Positions 7,258 to 15,809 of a DNA stretch of 64,000 nucleotides are shown here, in pieces. A program made the translations under genes and the position numbers. Source of the stretch: Olsenella_K absiana (GTDB lineage: Bacteria; Actinomycetota; Coriobacteriia; Coriobacteriales; Atopobiaceae); assembly GCF_036408855.1 (NCBI RefSeq), contig NZ_JAZGJQ010000001.1, positions 124,001-188,000 on the forward strand, given 5' to 3'. The notes under the pieces were generated by a model. That model was not told the origin of the DNA and made no database searches. It was given only the letters and a program-made list of their open reading frames with translations. Every line of letters begins with the position of its first letter. Position 1 is the stretch's first letter.

Positions 7258-8524
7258 TGAAGATGCTCCAGACTTGCTCGAGGCCCTCGACGAGCCGGTC
7301 GATGTCCGCCTTGTCGTTGTAGAACGCCACGCTCGCGCGGCAGGTGCTGTTGTAGCCGAGGTAGGTGAGGAGGGGCTGCGCGCAGTGGTGGCCTGCGCGG
7401 ATGCAGACGCCGCTCATGTCGAGGATCGACGCGACATCATGCGGGTGCACGCCGCGGACGTCGAAGCTCACGGCGCCCACGTGGCGCGCGCCGTCGGCGG
7501 GGCCCACGACGGTCACGAAGTCGAGTCCGGCGAGGGAGTCGGTCAGGTAGCGGGCGAGGAGGCGCTCGCGCCCCTCGACCTCCTCCATGCCGACGGACTC
7601 GAGGTAGGTGAGGTCGGCGTCGAAGGCGTAGGCGCCGGCGGCGTCCTGCGTGCCCGCCTCGAACTTCTGCGGCACGGGCGCCCAGACGGCGTCCTCCTCG
7701 GTCACCGAGTCGATCATCTCGCCGCCGGTCAGGAAGGGCGGCATCCGCTCGAGGAGGTCGTGCTTGCCCCACAGGACGCCGATCCCCATCGGGCCGCCCA
7801 TCTTGTGCGCGCTGAAGGCCAGGAAGTCGCAACCGAGCTCGCGGACGTCGACCTTGAGGTGCGGGACGCTCTGGGCACCGTCGACCACGCACAGGGCGCC
7901 GACCGCGTGGGCCGCGGCGGCGATCGGGCGGATGTCGTTCTCCACGCCGAGGACGTTGGAGACGTGGGTCACCGAGACGATCTTGGTCCTGGGCCCGATC
8001 TTGCGCGCGACCTCCTCGGGCGTGATGCGGTAGTCGTCCAGCCTGAGGTAGACGAGCTTGGCGCCGGTCCGGCGGCAGACCTGCTGCCAGGGGATGATGT
8101 TGGAGTGGTGCTCCATGATGGAGACGCAGACCTCGTCACCGGGACCGAGCCCGACGACGTCGGGAAGCGTGTGGGCGAGGAGGTTCAGCGACTCGCTCGC
8201 GTTGCGCGTGAAGACGACGTCGTCTGCGGCGGGCTCGCCGTCCTCGCCGACGGCTCCGATGGTGCGCGCAATGTGGGCGCGGGCGTCGGCGATGGCCTGG
8301 GTGGCCTCGACGGAGAGGCGGTAGAGGCCGCGCAGGGGGTTGGCGTTCATCGTCTCGTAGAAGCGACGCTGGGCGTCGAGCACCTGCCTGGGACGCTGCG
8401 ACGTGGCGGCGCTGTCCAGGAATGCGAGGTCGGGGTTGTCCGCGAGCAGCGGGAAGTCCGCCTTGTACGGGCTCTGGGCGATGAGGGCGAGCTCGTCTGC
8501 GGTGAGGGTCGTGCTTGCCGTCAT
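7244..8524 (-). CDS. sufS: SufS cysteine desulfurase
   Basis: PLP-dependent group II cysteine desulfurase that converts cysteine to alanine and passes sulfur to SufU. The predicted protein has 426 residues. The PLP lysine is in SAHKMGG (about residue 241), the PLP-contacting EHHSNIIPW is present, and the active cysteine is in the short loop RAGHHCAQP typical of group II enzymes. The reading frame stays open far upstream through sufD, but the ATG complementary to 8522-8524 gives the family N-terminus, has GAGGAGG upstream and starts two bases after the sufD stop. It is the fourth gene of sufCBDSU. Confidence 0.95.
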   Translation of the reverse strand: MTASTTLTADELALIAQSPYKADFPLLADNPDLAFLDSAATSQRPRQVLDAQRRFYETMNANPLRGLYRLSVEATQAIADARAHIARTIGAVGEDGEPAADDVVFTRNASESLNLLAHTLPDVVGLGPGDEVCVSIMEHHSNIIPWQQVCRRTGAKLVYLRLDDYRITPEEVARKIGPRTKIVSVTHVSNVLGVENDIRPIAAAAHAVGALCVVDGAQSVPHLKVDVRELGCDFLAFSAHKMGGPMGIGVLWGKHDLLERMPPFLTGGEMIDSVTEEDAVWAPVPQKFEAGTQDAAGAYAFDADLTYLESVGMEEVEGRERLLARYLTDSLAGLDFVTVVGPADGARHVGAVSFDVRGVHPHDVASILDMSGVCIRAGHHCAQPLLTYLGYNSTCRASVAFYNDKADIDRLVEGLEQVWSIFNGRN

Positions 8525-8526
8525 GG

Positions 8527-9669
8527 CTAGGCCTCCTCTCGCGTGTCGGAGCACTCGAGCTCGAGGCCCTCGGCGAGGTCGAGTGCGACCTCCTGGCCGA
8601 GGACCGCCGCAGCGCGGTCGAGGACCGCCCTGCGGGCGGACGCGGTCGGGGAGGAGATAACGGCGTCGTCGAAGAGCGCCCTCACGAAGAGGTCGTTCGC
8701 CTCCTCCTCGCTGAGGCCGCGGTCGCGCAGGTACTGCAGCTGCTCGCCGCCGATCGAGCCGATCGTGGCGCCGTGGTTGCCCTGGACGTCGTCCTCGTCG
8801 CACAGGATGACCGGCATGGTCTTGTTGACTACGTCGTCGCCGGTAACAAGGACCGTCTCCGCCTCGTCGCCCTTGGCGCCCTTGGCGCCGTGGACGAGGT
8901 CGATGGTGGCACGCAGGCTCTTGTGTGCCGCGTCCGCGAGCACGCCGCTCTCGTCCACGTGGGCGCGGCTGTTCTCTCCGCGCTGGCGCACGACGTGGTT
9001 GATGTCTAGGACGCCGGTGCCCCTGCCGAGGTAGCGCGTCTGGAGCCTGATCCTGGCGCGGTCGCCCGCGAGGTCCGCCGTGAGGCCCACGGCCTGGGTA
9101 GCGCCGCCGAGGAGGTACTGGCGCACCTCGATGGTAGCGTCGTCGTCGGCCACGATGCCGACGCTCTCGAGGTGGGTCTCGGCGTCCGGGAGGGCGAGGA
9201 CCTCGAAGAGGTGGAGCTTCGCGCGTTTCTCGCACACGATGCGGGTGAGCGCGGCGGAGGTCGCGGCCTCGCTGCCGCTGCCGTGGGCGACCACGACGAC
9301 CGTCGCCTCGGCGCCCTCGCGGATCATGACCCCTGTGTCTGCGACCTGGCCGGCGTCGGCGTCTACGTCGACGACGACGGGCTCCGTGCGCACCGTGTTC
9401 CGGGGGACCTCGACGTAGGTGGCGTCTGCCGCCTGGCTCGTGACCCACTCGGTCACCTTGTCGCCCATGCCGCACTCGATCCTACCGAAGAGCTGGGGGA
9501 GGGCGAAGTAGACGTCTCCCTTGCGCGAGAGCGCGGGCACCGTGAGGGTTATGTCGTTGGCCCTGAGGTAGTTCCAGGTCTCGGCGGGGGGCGTGTTGAC
9601 GTGGGAGAGGGTGACCTTGCGGGGCTCGTTCGCTACGGCGGCCCCGAGCGTTGCGTTATCGTCCGCCAT
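8527..9669 (-). CDS. sufD: SufD, Fe-S cluster assembly scaffold component
   Basis: Predicted 380-residue partner of SufB in the SufBCD scaffold, which assembles Fe-S clusters with the SufC ATPase. The C-terminal half carries the beta-helix typical of SufB/SufD, including GNHGATIGSIGGEQLQYL and the RGLSEEEA helix shared by both paralogues. The N-terminal 100 residues are divergent, as is usual for SufD. The start ATG shares one base with the sufB stop (TAATG), so it is translationally coupled. A longer open frame upstream is a shadow within sufB. Confidence 0.93.
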   Translation of the reverse strand: MADDNATLGAAVANEPRKVTLSHVNTPPAETWNYLRANDITLTVPALSRKGDVYFALPQLFGRIECGMGDKVTEWVTSQAADATYVEVPRNTVRTEPVVVDVDADAGQVADTGVMIREGAEATVVVVAHGSGSEAATSAALTRIVCEKRAKLHLFEVLALPDAETHLESVGIVADDDATIEVRQYLLGGATQAVGLTADLAGDRARIRLQTRYLGRGTGVLDINHVVRQRGENSRAHVDESGVLADAAHKSLRATIDLVHGAKGAKGDEAETVLVTGDDVVNKTMPVILCDEDDVQGNHGATIGSIGGEQLQYLRDRGLSEEEANDLFVRALFDDAVISSPTASARRAVLDRAAAVLGQEVALDLAEGLELECSDTREEA

Positions 9670-11096
9670 TAGCCGATCGCTCCTTCCATCTCGAGCTTGA
9701 TCAGGTTGTTCATCTCGACCGCGTACTCCAGCGGGAGCTCCTTGGACACGGGGTTGGCAAAGCCGTTGACGACCATGGTGCGGGCCTCGGCCTCCGAGCA
9801 GCCGCGGCTCATGAGGTAGAGGATCGTGTCGTCGGAGATGCGGCCGATCGTGGCCTCGTGGCCGACGCTCGCGGTGGGGTTGCGCACGTCCATGGCCGGG
9901 ATGGTGTCGGAGCGGCTGATGTTGTCGAGCATGAGGGACTGGCAGCTCACCGTGGCGCGCGCGTTGTCGGCGTGCTTGCCCACGACGATGGAGCTCCTGA
10001 AGGTGTTGACGCCGCCGTCCTTGGAGATGGACTTGGTCTCCACCGAGCCGGTCGTGTCGCGGCCGTTGAGGACGACCTTGCAGCCGGTGTCGAGGTCCTG
10101 GGTGGCGCCGGCGAAGGTGATGCCGGTGAACTCGCAGCTCGAGCGGTCCCCCTGCAGGATCGTGGTGGGGTAGAGGTAGGAGACGTGGCTGCCGAAGCTG
10201 CCGGAGACCCACTCCATCTTGGAGTCCGCCCCCACCTTGGCGCGCTTGGTGTTGAGGTTATACATGTTCTTGGACCAGTTCTCGATGGTCGAGTAGCGCA
10301 GGCGCGCGTGGTCCTTCACGTAGAGCTCGACCGCGCCGGCGTGCAGGTTGGCCTCGTAGTACTTGGGCGCCGAGCAGCCCTCGATGAAGTGCAGGTCCGC
10401 GCCGGGCTCCACGATGATCAGCGTGTGCTCGAACTGGCCCGCGCCCTGGGCGTTCAGGCGGAAGTAGCTCTGGAGCGGGTACTCCACGGTCACTCCTGCG
10501 GGCACGTAGACGAACGAGCCGCCCGACCACACGGCGTAGTGCAGCGCCGCGAACTTGTGGTCGCGCATGGGGATGAGCTTGCCGAAGTACTCGTGGACGA
10601 CGGGCTCCCACTTGGGGTCCTGCAGCGCGTCCTCGATCGTGGTGTAGACCACGCCGTACTTGGCGACCTCCTCGCGCATGTTGTGGTAGACGATCTCCGA
10701 GTCGTACTGGGCACCGACGCCGGCCAGCGAGTCGCGCTCCGCCTGCGGGATGCCGAGGCGCTCGAAGGTGTCCTTGATGTCCTTCGGCACGTCGTCCCAG
10801 TCCCTCGCCTGCTTGGTCTTGGGCGAGACGTACGTGGAGATGTGGTCCATGTCGAGCCCGGCGATGGAGGGGCCCCAGTTGGGCGCCATCTGCCGCTCGT
10901 GGAAGACCTCGAGCGCCTCGAGGCGCAGGTCGAGCATCCACTGGGGCTCGCTCTTCTTCTCGGAGATGGAGCGCACGATCTCGGGCGTGAGGCCGTCGGC
11001 GTAGCGCTCGTATCCCTCCTCGCTCTTCACGAAGTCGTAGATGGAGCGGTCGACGTCGGCGACCTGCGTCCTCTTGACGTCTCGGGTGTCGCTCAC
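9669..11096 (-). CDS. sufB: SufB, Fe-S cluster assembly scaffold
   Basis: Core scaffold protein of the SUF system; with SufC and SufD it builds Fe-S clusters from SufU-delivered sulfur. The 475 residues match the usual SufB length. Recognisable segments are ISEKKSEPQWMLDLRL, GVVYTTIEDAL, VPAGVTVEYPLQSYFR, FTGITFAGATQDLDTG, SKDGGVNTFR and SVGHEATIGRISDD. The conserved cysteine of FIEGCSAP is present. The gene overlaps sufC by four bases (ATGA) and sufD by one, so all three are coupled. SufB is far better conserved than SufD, which anchors the operon assignment. Confidence 0.97.
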   Translation of the reverse strand: MSDTRDVKRTQVADVDRSIYDFVKSEEGYERYADGLTPEIVRSISEKKSEPQWMLDLRLEALEVFHERQMAPNWGPSIAGLDMDHISTYVSPKTKQARDWDDVPKDIKDTFERLGIPQAERDSLAGVGAQYDSEIVYHNMREEVAKYGVVYTTIEDALQDPKWEPVVHEYFGKLIPMRDHKFAALHYAVWSGGSFVYVPAGVTVEYPLQSYFRLNAQGAGQFEHTLIIVEPGADLHFIEGCSAPKYYEANLHAGAVELYVKDHARLRYSTIENWSKNMYNLNTKRAKVGADSKMEWVSGSFGSHVSYLYPTTILQGDRSSCEFTGITFAGATQDLDTGCKVVLNGRDTTGSVETKSISKDGGVNTFRSSIVVGKHADNARATVSCQSLMLDNISRSDTIPAMDVRNPTASVGHEATIGRISDDTILYLMSRGCSEAEARTMVVNGFANPVSKELPLEYAVEMNNLIKLEMEGAIG

Positions 11097-11863
11097 TCGG
11101 CATCACCCCTCGCCTCAGCCTCGCGCTCGAAGCGCTCGAAGCCGTGGGCGTCGATGTCGTCGATCAGCGAGGCGGGGCCCTCCGCAACGAGGCGGCCCTT
11201 CACCATCACGTGCGTGCGGTCGACGGTGAGCTTCTCGAGGATGCGGGTGTTGTGCGTGATCATGAGCAGCGCGCCGTCGCAGGTCCTGCGGTAGGCCTCG
11301 ATGCCGCGCGAGACGACGGAGAGGGCGTCGACGTCGAGGCCGGAGTCGGTCTCGTCGAGGATGGCCAGCTTGGGCTTGAGCAGCAGGAGCTGGAGCATCT
11401 CGATCTTCTTCTTCTCGCCGCCCGAGAAGCCCACGTTGAGCTCGCGGGTGAGGAAGCTCTGGTTGAGGTCGAGCTCGTCGGCGATGTCGCCCACGCGCTT
11501 GCGGAACTCCTTGGCGGTCATCTTGAGCTCGGGACGCTTCTGGGTGATGGTGCGCAGGAAGCTGTAGAGGGGCACGCCGGGGACCTCGACGGGTGCCTGG
11601 TAGGAGAGGAAGATGCCGGCCAGGGAGCGCTTGTCGGCGCCCTCGTCCGTGAGGTCCTGCCCCGCGAACTCGATCCGGCCGGAGCTGACCTTGTAGACGG
11701 GGTCGCCCATGATCACGTGGCCGAGCGTTGACTTGCCCGCGCCGTTGGGCCCCATGAGGACGTGGGTCTCGCCGGCCGCGACCGAGATGTCGATGTCGTG
11801 CAGGATGGGGTTGTCCTCGGTCCCAGCCGAGAGGCCTGATACTCGAAGTAGCTGCTCTGACAT
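11093..11863 (-). CDS. sufC: SufC, ATPase of the SUF scaffold
   Basis: Soluble ABC-type ATPase that drives conformational change in the SufBCD complex. The 256 residues carry Walker A (GPNGAGKST), the SufC-type signature FSGGEKKKIE, Walker B (LAILDETDSGLD) and the H-loop (ITHN). AGGAGA lies ahead of the ATG. It is the first gene of the operon; the 221 bases upstream contain a TATAAA box (complement of 11971-11976) and the palindrome at 12001-12024. A soluble role is indicated by the neighbouring sufB and sufD; no membrane partner is nearby. Confidence 0.97.
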   Translation of the reverse strand: MSEQLLRVSGLSAGTEDNPILHDIDISVAAGETHVLMGPNGAGKSTLGHVIMGDPVYKVSSGRIEFAGQDLTDEGADKRSLAGIFLSYQAPVEVPGVPLYSFLRTITQKRPELKMTAKEFRKRVGDIADELDLNQSFLTRELNVGFSGGEKKKIEMLQLLLLKPKLAILDETDSGLDVDALSVVSRGIEAYRRTCDGALLMITHNTRILEKLTVDRTHVMVKGRLVAEGPASLIDDIDAHGFERFEREAEARGDAE

Positions 11864-11970
11864 GTGCTTCTCTCCTATGTCCGTCTGATGGCAGAACGCG
11901 TGTGGCCCACGTCCGGTGCGGGGCCGGGCTGGCCTGGGCTGACACGGCTAATGCTACCCCCCTGAGTGCA

Positions 11971-11976
11971 TTTATA
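11971..11976 (-). promoter_or_regulatory. Candidate -10 box of the suf operon
   Basis: On the minus strand this reads TATAAA, about 108 bases before sufC. The hexamer 17 bases upstream (CGTGAA) is a poor -35, and the 12001-12024 palindrome lies directly upstream of it, an arrangement compatible with activation. Confidence 0.45.
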
Positions 11977-12000
11977 GCCGCGGGCCCTTTTGTTTCACGC

Positions 12001-12024
12001 AATTCATACTAATTAGTAGGAATT
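12001..12024. promoter_or_regulatory. 24-bp near-palindromic operator upstream of sufC
   Basis: Outer AATTC/GAATT arms and the inner TACTAATTAGTA form a 24-bp inverted repeat with a single mismatched pair. The core TACTA-NN-TAGTA recurs at 13466-13479. Size and symmetry suit an Rrf2-family dimer, and the Rrf2 gene is at the end of this operon. Confidence 0.65.
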
Positions 12025-12084
12025 AAAACTCAAGGGAAAAGTGGGGAGGTCGCGGAGGGAGCCGGAATCGGGGCGAGGCCACGC

Positions 12085-13392
12085 CTAGACGCGGCGCGAG
12101 AGGAAGTCGAAGACGGCGTGCCAGTAGCGCTCGGGCTCGGCCAGCTCGAGCGTGAGGTGGCCCGCCTTGTCGAAGGACTCGATCCTGTGGTCGAGCGTGG
12201 GGTTGAGCTCGCGCGCCCTGCGCCACAGGAGCGTTGACATGTAGGGGGGCACGAGGGTGTCGCGCGCTCCCTGGAGGAACAGCACGCCCACGCGCAGGTC
12301 GCCGAGGTACTCCTGCGGGCTCGCGGCGGCGATGTCGTAGCCGCCCCTCTGGTGGCGCAGGTAGGAGCGGACGAGGTCCATGGCGGGGTGCACGTCGAGG
12401 CCGAGGGCGTGGTAGAGGCAGCAGGCGGCCATCCAGGCGTCCGTGTAGCAGTTCTCCGCCACGACGGCCGTCACCTCCTCGGGCAGGGACTGCTCGCCGG
12501 CGGCCATGAGCGCCGCAGCGGCCCCCATGCCGCTGCCGTGCAGGACGACGCTGCGCGCGCCCTCGTCCACGGCCCAGCTGGCCCAGGCGACGACGTCGAG
12601 GCTGTCGAGGTAGCCGAGGCCGACCCACTCGCCAGCGCTTTGCCCGGATGCGCGCAGGTCGCACACCACGGCCGAGAAGCCCGCCTCGACGTAGCGCCTG
12701 ACGAGGGGCATGACCTCCTCCCAGCTACCGCGGTAGTCGTGGAGGAGGATGACCCAGCGCTGGCTGCCGCGGCCGTCGGCGCCCGTCGGCTCGGCGCGGA
12801 AGACCCGGGCGTGCAGCGCGCAGCCGTCGCTCGACGTGACGTCCGCCTCCTCGGGGCCGCCATGCCTGGCGAGCCAGGCGGCTGTGGCGCGGGCCTCGGC
12901 CGCGCGATTGCGCTCGATCCGCTCGCGAAGGTGCGCCTTGAGTGGGGCCGTGAGCATGGTGCGACGGGGGTCGGCGGGGTCTGCGAGGAAGCCGCCCAGC
13001 TCTGTGCCTGCCATCCCGTCGGGGGAGGGGACGGCGTCGGGGGAGGCGGGGGTACCGGGGGACGGGACGGCGTCAGAGCGCCCGAGGGTCGCCCGGGCGA
13101 AGCGGCGCGCCACCGAGCGCGCGCCGACGAGGCCCGCGAAGGGCAGGACGCAGAAGAGGCAGGTGACGGGCCACCAGCCGATCACCCAAGCCGCGAAGGC
13201 GACGAGGAAGAGGAAGAGGAGAGACATCGCGAGCCGGACCAGCGGCAGGGGGCTGGGCTTGTCCTGAGGCTCCACCTTGCGAAGGACGTTGGTGGGGAGG
13301 CGCCTCACCTCGGCGACGGAGACGGCCGTCGGCGTCGAGAGGGGACGTGTCCCCTCGAGCCCGGAGCCGCCCCTCCGCTTGCCTCGTGCCAT
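12085..13392 (-). CDS. Membrane-anchored alpha/beta hydrolase
   Basis: Predicted 435-residue protein. An N-terminal cytoplasmic stretch (1-50) is followed by two membrane helices at about 51-90, then a Pro/Ser-rich linker and an alpha/beta-hydrolase domain (about 165-435). Visible are the oxyanion-loop region LLHDYRGS, the nucleophile elbow GSGMGAAAA, the acid region GARDTLVPP and the late histidine KAGHLTLE. Similar proteins are annotated as alpha/beta hydrolases or prolyl-oligopeptidase-like peptidases; the substrate is unknown. AGGAGGGGG precedes the start. Its promoter carries TATAAT at the complement of 13487-13492 and a palindrome with the same core as the suf site, so it may be co-regulated with suf. 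Confidence 0.8.
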   Translation of the reverse strand: MARGKRRGGSGLEGTRPLSTPTAVSVAEVRRLPTNVLRKVEPQDKPSPLPLVRLAMSLLFLFLVAFAAWVIGWWPVTCLFCVLPFAGLVGARSVARRFARATLGRSDAVPSPGTPASPDAVPSPDGMAGTELGGFLADPADPRRTMLTAPLKAHLRERIERNRAAEARATAAWLARHGGPEEADVTSSDGCALHARVFRAEPTGADGRGSQRWVILLHDYRGSWEEVMPLVRRYVEAGFSAVVCDLRASGQSAGEWVGLGYLDSLDVVAWASWAVDEGARSVVLHGSGMGAAAALMAAGEQSLPEEVTAVVAENCYTDAWMAACCLYHALGLDVHPAMDLVRSYLRHQRGGYDIAAASPQEYLGDLRVGVLFLQGARDTLVPPYMSTLLWRRARELNPTLDHRIESFDKAGHLTLELAEPERYWHAVFDFLSRRV

Positions 13393-13465
13393 GCGCGTCC
13401 CCCTCCTGCTGGCACCCCGACGCGCGGTCCGAGGGACGGCGCGGGGCGTCCGTCTCGACGGATCC

Positions 13466-13479
13466 CTACTATTTAGTAG
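13466..13479. promoter_or_regulatory. Palindrome CTACTA-TT-TAGTAG in the hydrolase promoter
   Basis: A perfect 6-2-6 inverted repeat. It begins seven bases downstream of the minus-strand TATAAT, so it covers the expected transcription start, where a bound protein would block transcription. Its core matches the suf operator. Confidence 0.6.
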
Positions 13480-13486
13480 ATTTTGA

Positions 13487-13492
13487 ATTATA
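13487..13492 (-). promoter_or_regulatory. Consensus -10 box of the hydrolase gene
   Basis: Reads TATAAT on the minus strand, about 95 bases before the hydrolase start. No good -35 is seen at 17 bases. Confidence 0.5.
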
Positions 13493-13941
13493 CCCTCGCG
13501 GCGCCTGCGCCCGGCGCCACGAGGGACGCTGTATGGGATTGTTCCCAGGTTGTTTCAGGATGATGAAGCGTGGCTGTCATTGGTTACTTTTGTTGTGCAA
13601 TCTGTTCGAGAACTTATCCGCTCCAATTCGGCGAACGGGCTGTACGTCTGGAAGTCGGGCTAGTATAGTTCTTGGTTGTATTTTGTGTGGATAGTCTGTG
13701 TTGAACAGGTGATGCTGGTTTCGGCTAGTCCCAATCGCCTCGCCCGTGGCAACCTCGCGGGCGCTCGAGTGCGATTTGGCCTCTTCTGGTATCTCGTGGT
13801 GGGGTGTAGGGAGGTGCGCGCGTGGCGAGCCAGCGCCTGGGCCGAGGCCCGGTGCCGGGCAGGTGGGAAGCTTCTCACACCCGCGCGTCGTCCACGTCCT
13901 TCTCCCCGCCATGTGTGTAGGGCTGCGCGAAGGGAGAACGA
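13493..13941 (+). other. Long leader or promoter region of the PTS operon
   Basis: This stretch has no gene. Positions 13550-13730 are clearly richer in A and T than the surroundings and include GTTCGAGAAC (a 10-bp palindrome near 13605) and TAGTATAG near 13661-13668. This is where the PTS promoter and any catabolite control should lie, but I see neither a convincing -35/-10 pair nor a sigma-54 -24/-12 element. The last 14 bases contain the EIIA ribosome site (GAAGGGAG). Confidence 0.45.
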
Positions 13942-14373
13942 ATGAAGTACCTGCTCATCGTAAGCCACGGGACCATGGCGCCGGGGGTCAAGAGCGTCCT
14001 CGAGATGCTTCTCGGCAAGCGCGACAACGTGCTCGCCTACAGCATGGAGGACGGCGTCTCCGCGGACGACTTCGTCGCCAACCTCAAGAAGGTCATCGAG
14101 CCGGTCACGCCGGACGACGAGGTGGTCGTCCTCGGCGACATCATCGGCGGCTCGCCCCTCACCAACACCCTTAACACCCTGACGGAGAAGGGCCTCCTTC
14201 CCCACACCATCGCCTTCGGCGGCGTCAACCTGCCGATGGCGATCAGCGCACTCATGGCTATCGAGGACGGTCTTGACGACGACGCCCTCAGGGCACAGGT
14301 CCTCGGCGAGTCCGCGGCGGCCATCAAGGAGGTCGAGCTCGCGATCGCTGACGAGGACGAGGAAGACCTGTAA
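13942..14373 (+). CDS. Mannose-family PTS EIIA component
   Basis: Cytoplasmic phosphocarrier of a mannose/fructose/sorbose-family phosphotransferase system; it receives phosphate from HPr and passes it to EIIB. The 143 residues have the EIIA-Man fold, with the phosphorylated histidine 9 in IVSHG and the conserved GDIIGGSPLTN and FGGVNLPM segments. An acidic tail (DEDEEDL) ends the protein. It is the first gene of a five-gene operon. Having EIIA and EIIB as separate chains is usual in the sorbose/N-acetylgalactosamine branch. Confidence 0.93.
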   Translation: MKYLLIVSHGTMAPGVKSVLEMLLGKRDNVLAYSMEDGVSADDFVANLKKVIEPVTPDDEVVVLGDIIGGSPLTNTLNTLTEKGLLPHTIAFGGVNLPMAISALMAIEDGLDDDALRAQVLGESAAAIKEVELAIADEDEEDL

Positions 14374-14412
14374 GGCAAGAAAGGAACCGCAGGAAAGGAA
14401 GGAGCGCAAGAC

Positions 14413-14910
14413 ATGATTAGCTTCGTTCGCATCGATGACCGCATGATCCACGGCCAGACCGTCACGCGCTGGAGCCGCGAGTACCCCTGCGACGGCATCG
14501 TCGCCGTCAACGACGTCGCCGCCAGCAACCCCGTGCTCAAGGCCGCCTACAAGGGCGCCGCGCCGGACAAGAAGATCTTCGTCTGGACGATGGACCACTT
14601 CAACGAGAAGAAGGATTCGGTCCTGAGCTCGAAGTCCAACTACTTCCTGATCACCAAGAACCCGCTGGACATGAAGCACATCCTCGTGGACCTCGACTTC
14701 AAGCCCTCCGACGTCAAGACCGTCGTCGTCGGTCCCTGCAACGACCGCCCCGGCACCGTGAAGCTGGGAAACAACCAGTCGATCACGCAGGAGGAGGCCC
14801 AGGCGTTCGAGGACATCGAGAACAAGGGCTACGACGTCTGGTTCGCGCTGATCAAGGAGGCGGCCATCGGGCACTGGCCGGACTTCCGCGGCAAGTTCGA
14901 CCTCAAGTAG
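14413..14910 (+). CDS. Mannose-family PTS EIIB component
   Basis: Cytoplasmic PTS IIB subunit that phosphorylates the sugar during transport. The 165 residues carry the active histidine in RIDDRMIHGQT near the N-terminus and the family segment VGPCNDRPG. It lies 39 bases after EIIA, behind a purine-rich ribosome-binding stretch (GGAAGGAG). The sugar is not predictable from IIB alone; mannose, fructose, sorbose and hexosamines are all possible. Confidence 0.92.
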   Translation: MISFVRIDDRMIHGQTVTRWSREYPCDGIVAVNDVAASNPVLKAAYKGAAPDKKIFVWTMDHFNEKKDSVLSSKSNYFLITKNPLDMKHILVDLDFKPSDVKTVVVGPCNDRPGTVKLGNNQSITQEEAQAFEDIENKGYDVWFALIKEAAIGHWPDFRGKFDLK

Positions 14911-14949
14911 TCCAGGTAGGTCTGACAACAAGGAAGGTGGATTCCTGTC

Positions 14950-15807
14950 ATGACGATCAACATCGTCCAAGCGATATTCCTTGGGCTCTTCGCGTGCCTC
15001 GCATCGCTCCCGGGCATGGGTGGCACCACCATCGGTAACTACACGCTCGGCCGGCCCCTCGTCGGCGGTCTCATCGTCGGCATCATCATGGGCAACGTCG
15101 GCCTCGGCATCATCGTTGGTGCGGCCATCCAGGTCGTCTACATCGCCCTCGTCACCCCTGGCGGCACGGTCTCCGCGGACGTGCGCGCCGTCACCTACAT
15201 CGGCATCCCCCTCGCGATGATGGGCATCACCGCACAGGGCCTCGACCCCAACAGCGCCGCCGCCGCAGGCTACGCCGCCTCCATCGGCTCGGCCGTCGGC
15301 ACGCTCGGCACCGTCCTGTTCTACGGCACCCAGACCATGAACCTCGTCTGGCAGGGCATCGGCTGGAAGGCCATGGACGCCGGTAACTGGGGCAACATCA
15401 AGAAGACGCTGCCCCTCGTCGACTACGTCTTCCCCTGGATCTCCCACATCCTGTTCTCCTTCCTCCCGACCGTCGTGATCTGCATGGCCGGCCCCACCAT
15501 GGTCGACCTCATGAAGGAGTACCTCCCCATGGACGGTCTCTTCATGAAGACGCTCTTCACCGTCGGCTCGCTGCTTCCCACCGTCGGTATCGCGATCCTC
15601 TGCCGCCAGGTCATCGACGGATGGCAGGACTGGGTCACCTTCATCGTCGGCTTCATGCTGGCCGCCGTGCTCGGCATGAACCTGATCGCCTCCGCGATCG
15701 TCGCAGTCTTTGTCGCCCTTATTAACTTCGAGATCAAGACCATCGCAGCTCGTCCCGCCGTCGCGGCCGGTCCTGCGCTCGACGATGATGACGAGGAGGA
15801 CATCTAA
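14950..15807 (+). CDS. Mannose-family PTS EIIC membrane component
   Basis: Membrane channel subunit of the PTS. The 285 residues form about seven to eight hydrophobic segments and carry the family features LPGMGGTTIGNYTLGRP and GNVGLGIIVGAAIQVVYIA. It partners with EIID encoded immediately downstream. The C-terminus is acidic (DDDDEEDI), like that of EIIA in this operon. AGGAAGGTGG precedes the start. Confidence 0.93.
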   Translation: MTINIVQAIFLGLFACLASLPGMGGTTIGNYTLGRPLVGGLIVGIIMGNVGLGIIVGAAIQVVYIALVTPGGTVSADVRAVTYIGIPLAMMGITAQGLDPNSAAAAGYAASIGSAVGTLGTVLFYGTQTMNLVWQGIGWKAMDAGNWGNIKKTLPLVDYVFPWISHILFSFLPTVVICMAGPTMVDLMKEYLPMDGLFMKTLFTVGSLLPTVGIAILCRQVIDGWQDWVTFIVGFMLAAVLGMNLIASAIVAVFVALINFEIKTIAARPAVAAGPALDDDDEEDI

Positions 15808-15809
15808 TC

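Noticed and set aside
7244..9475. A 743-residue fusion protein containing SufS
   Set aside because: The upstream part is a shadow of sufD; SufS begins at the ATG at 8524 with its own ribosome site.
13493..13941. Sigma-54 promoter, common before mannose-family PTS operons
   Set aside because: I could not find a GG-N10-GC type -24/-12 pair with the expected TGGC and TTGC elements, and no LevR/ManR-type activator gene is present.
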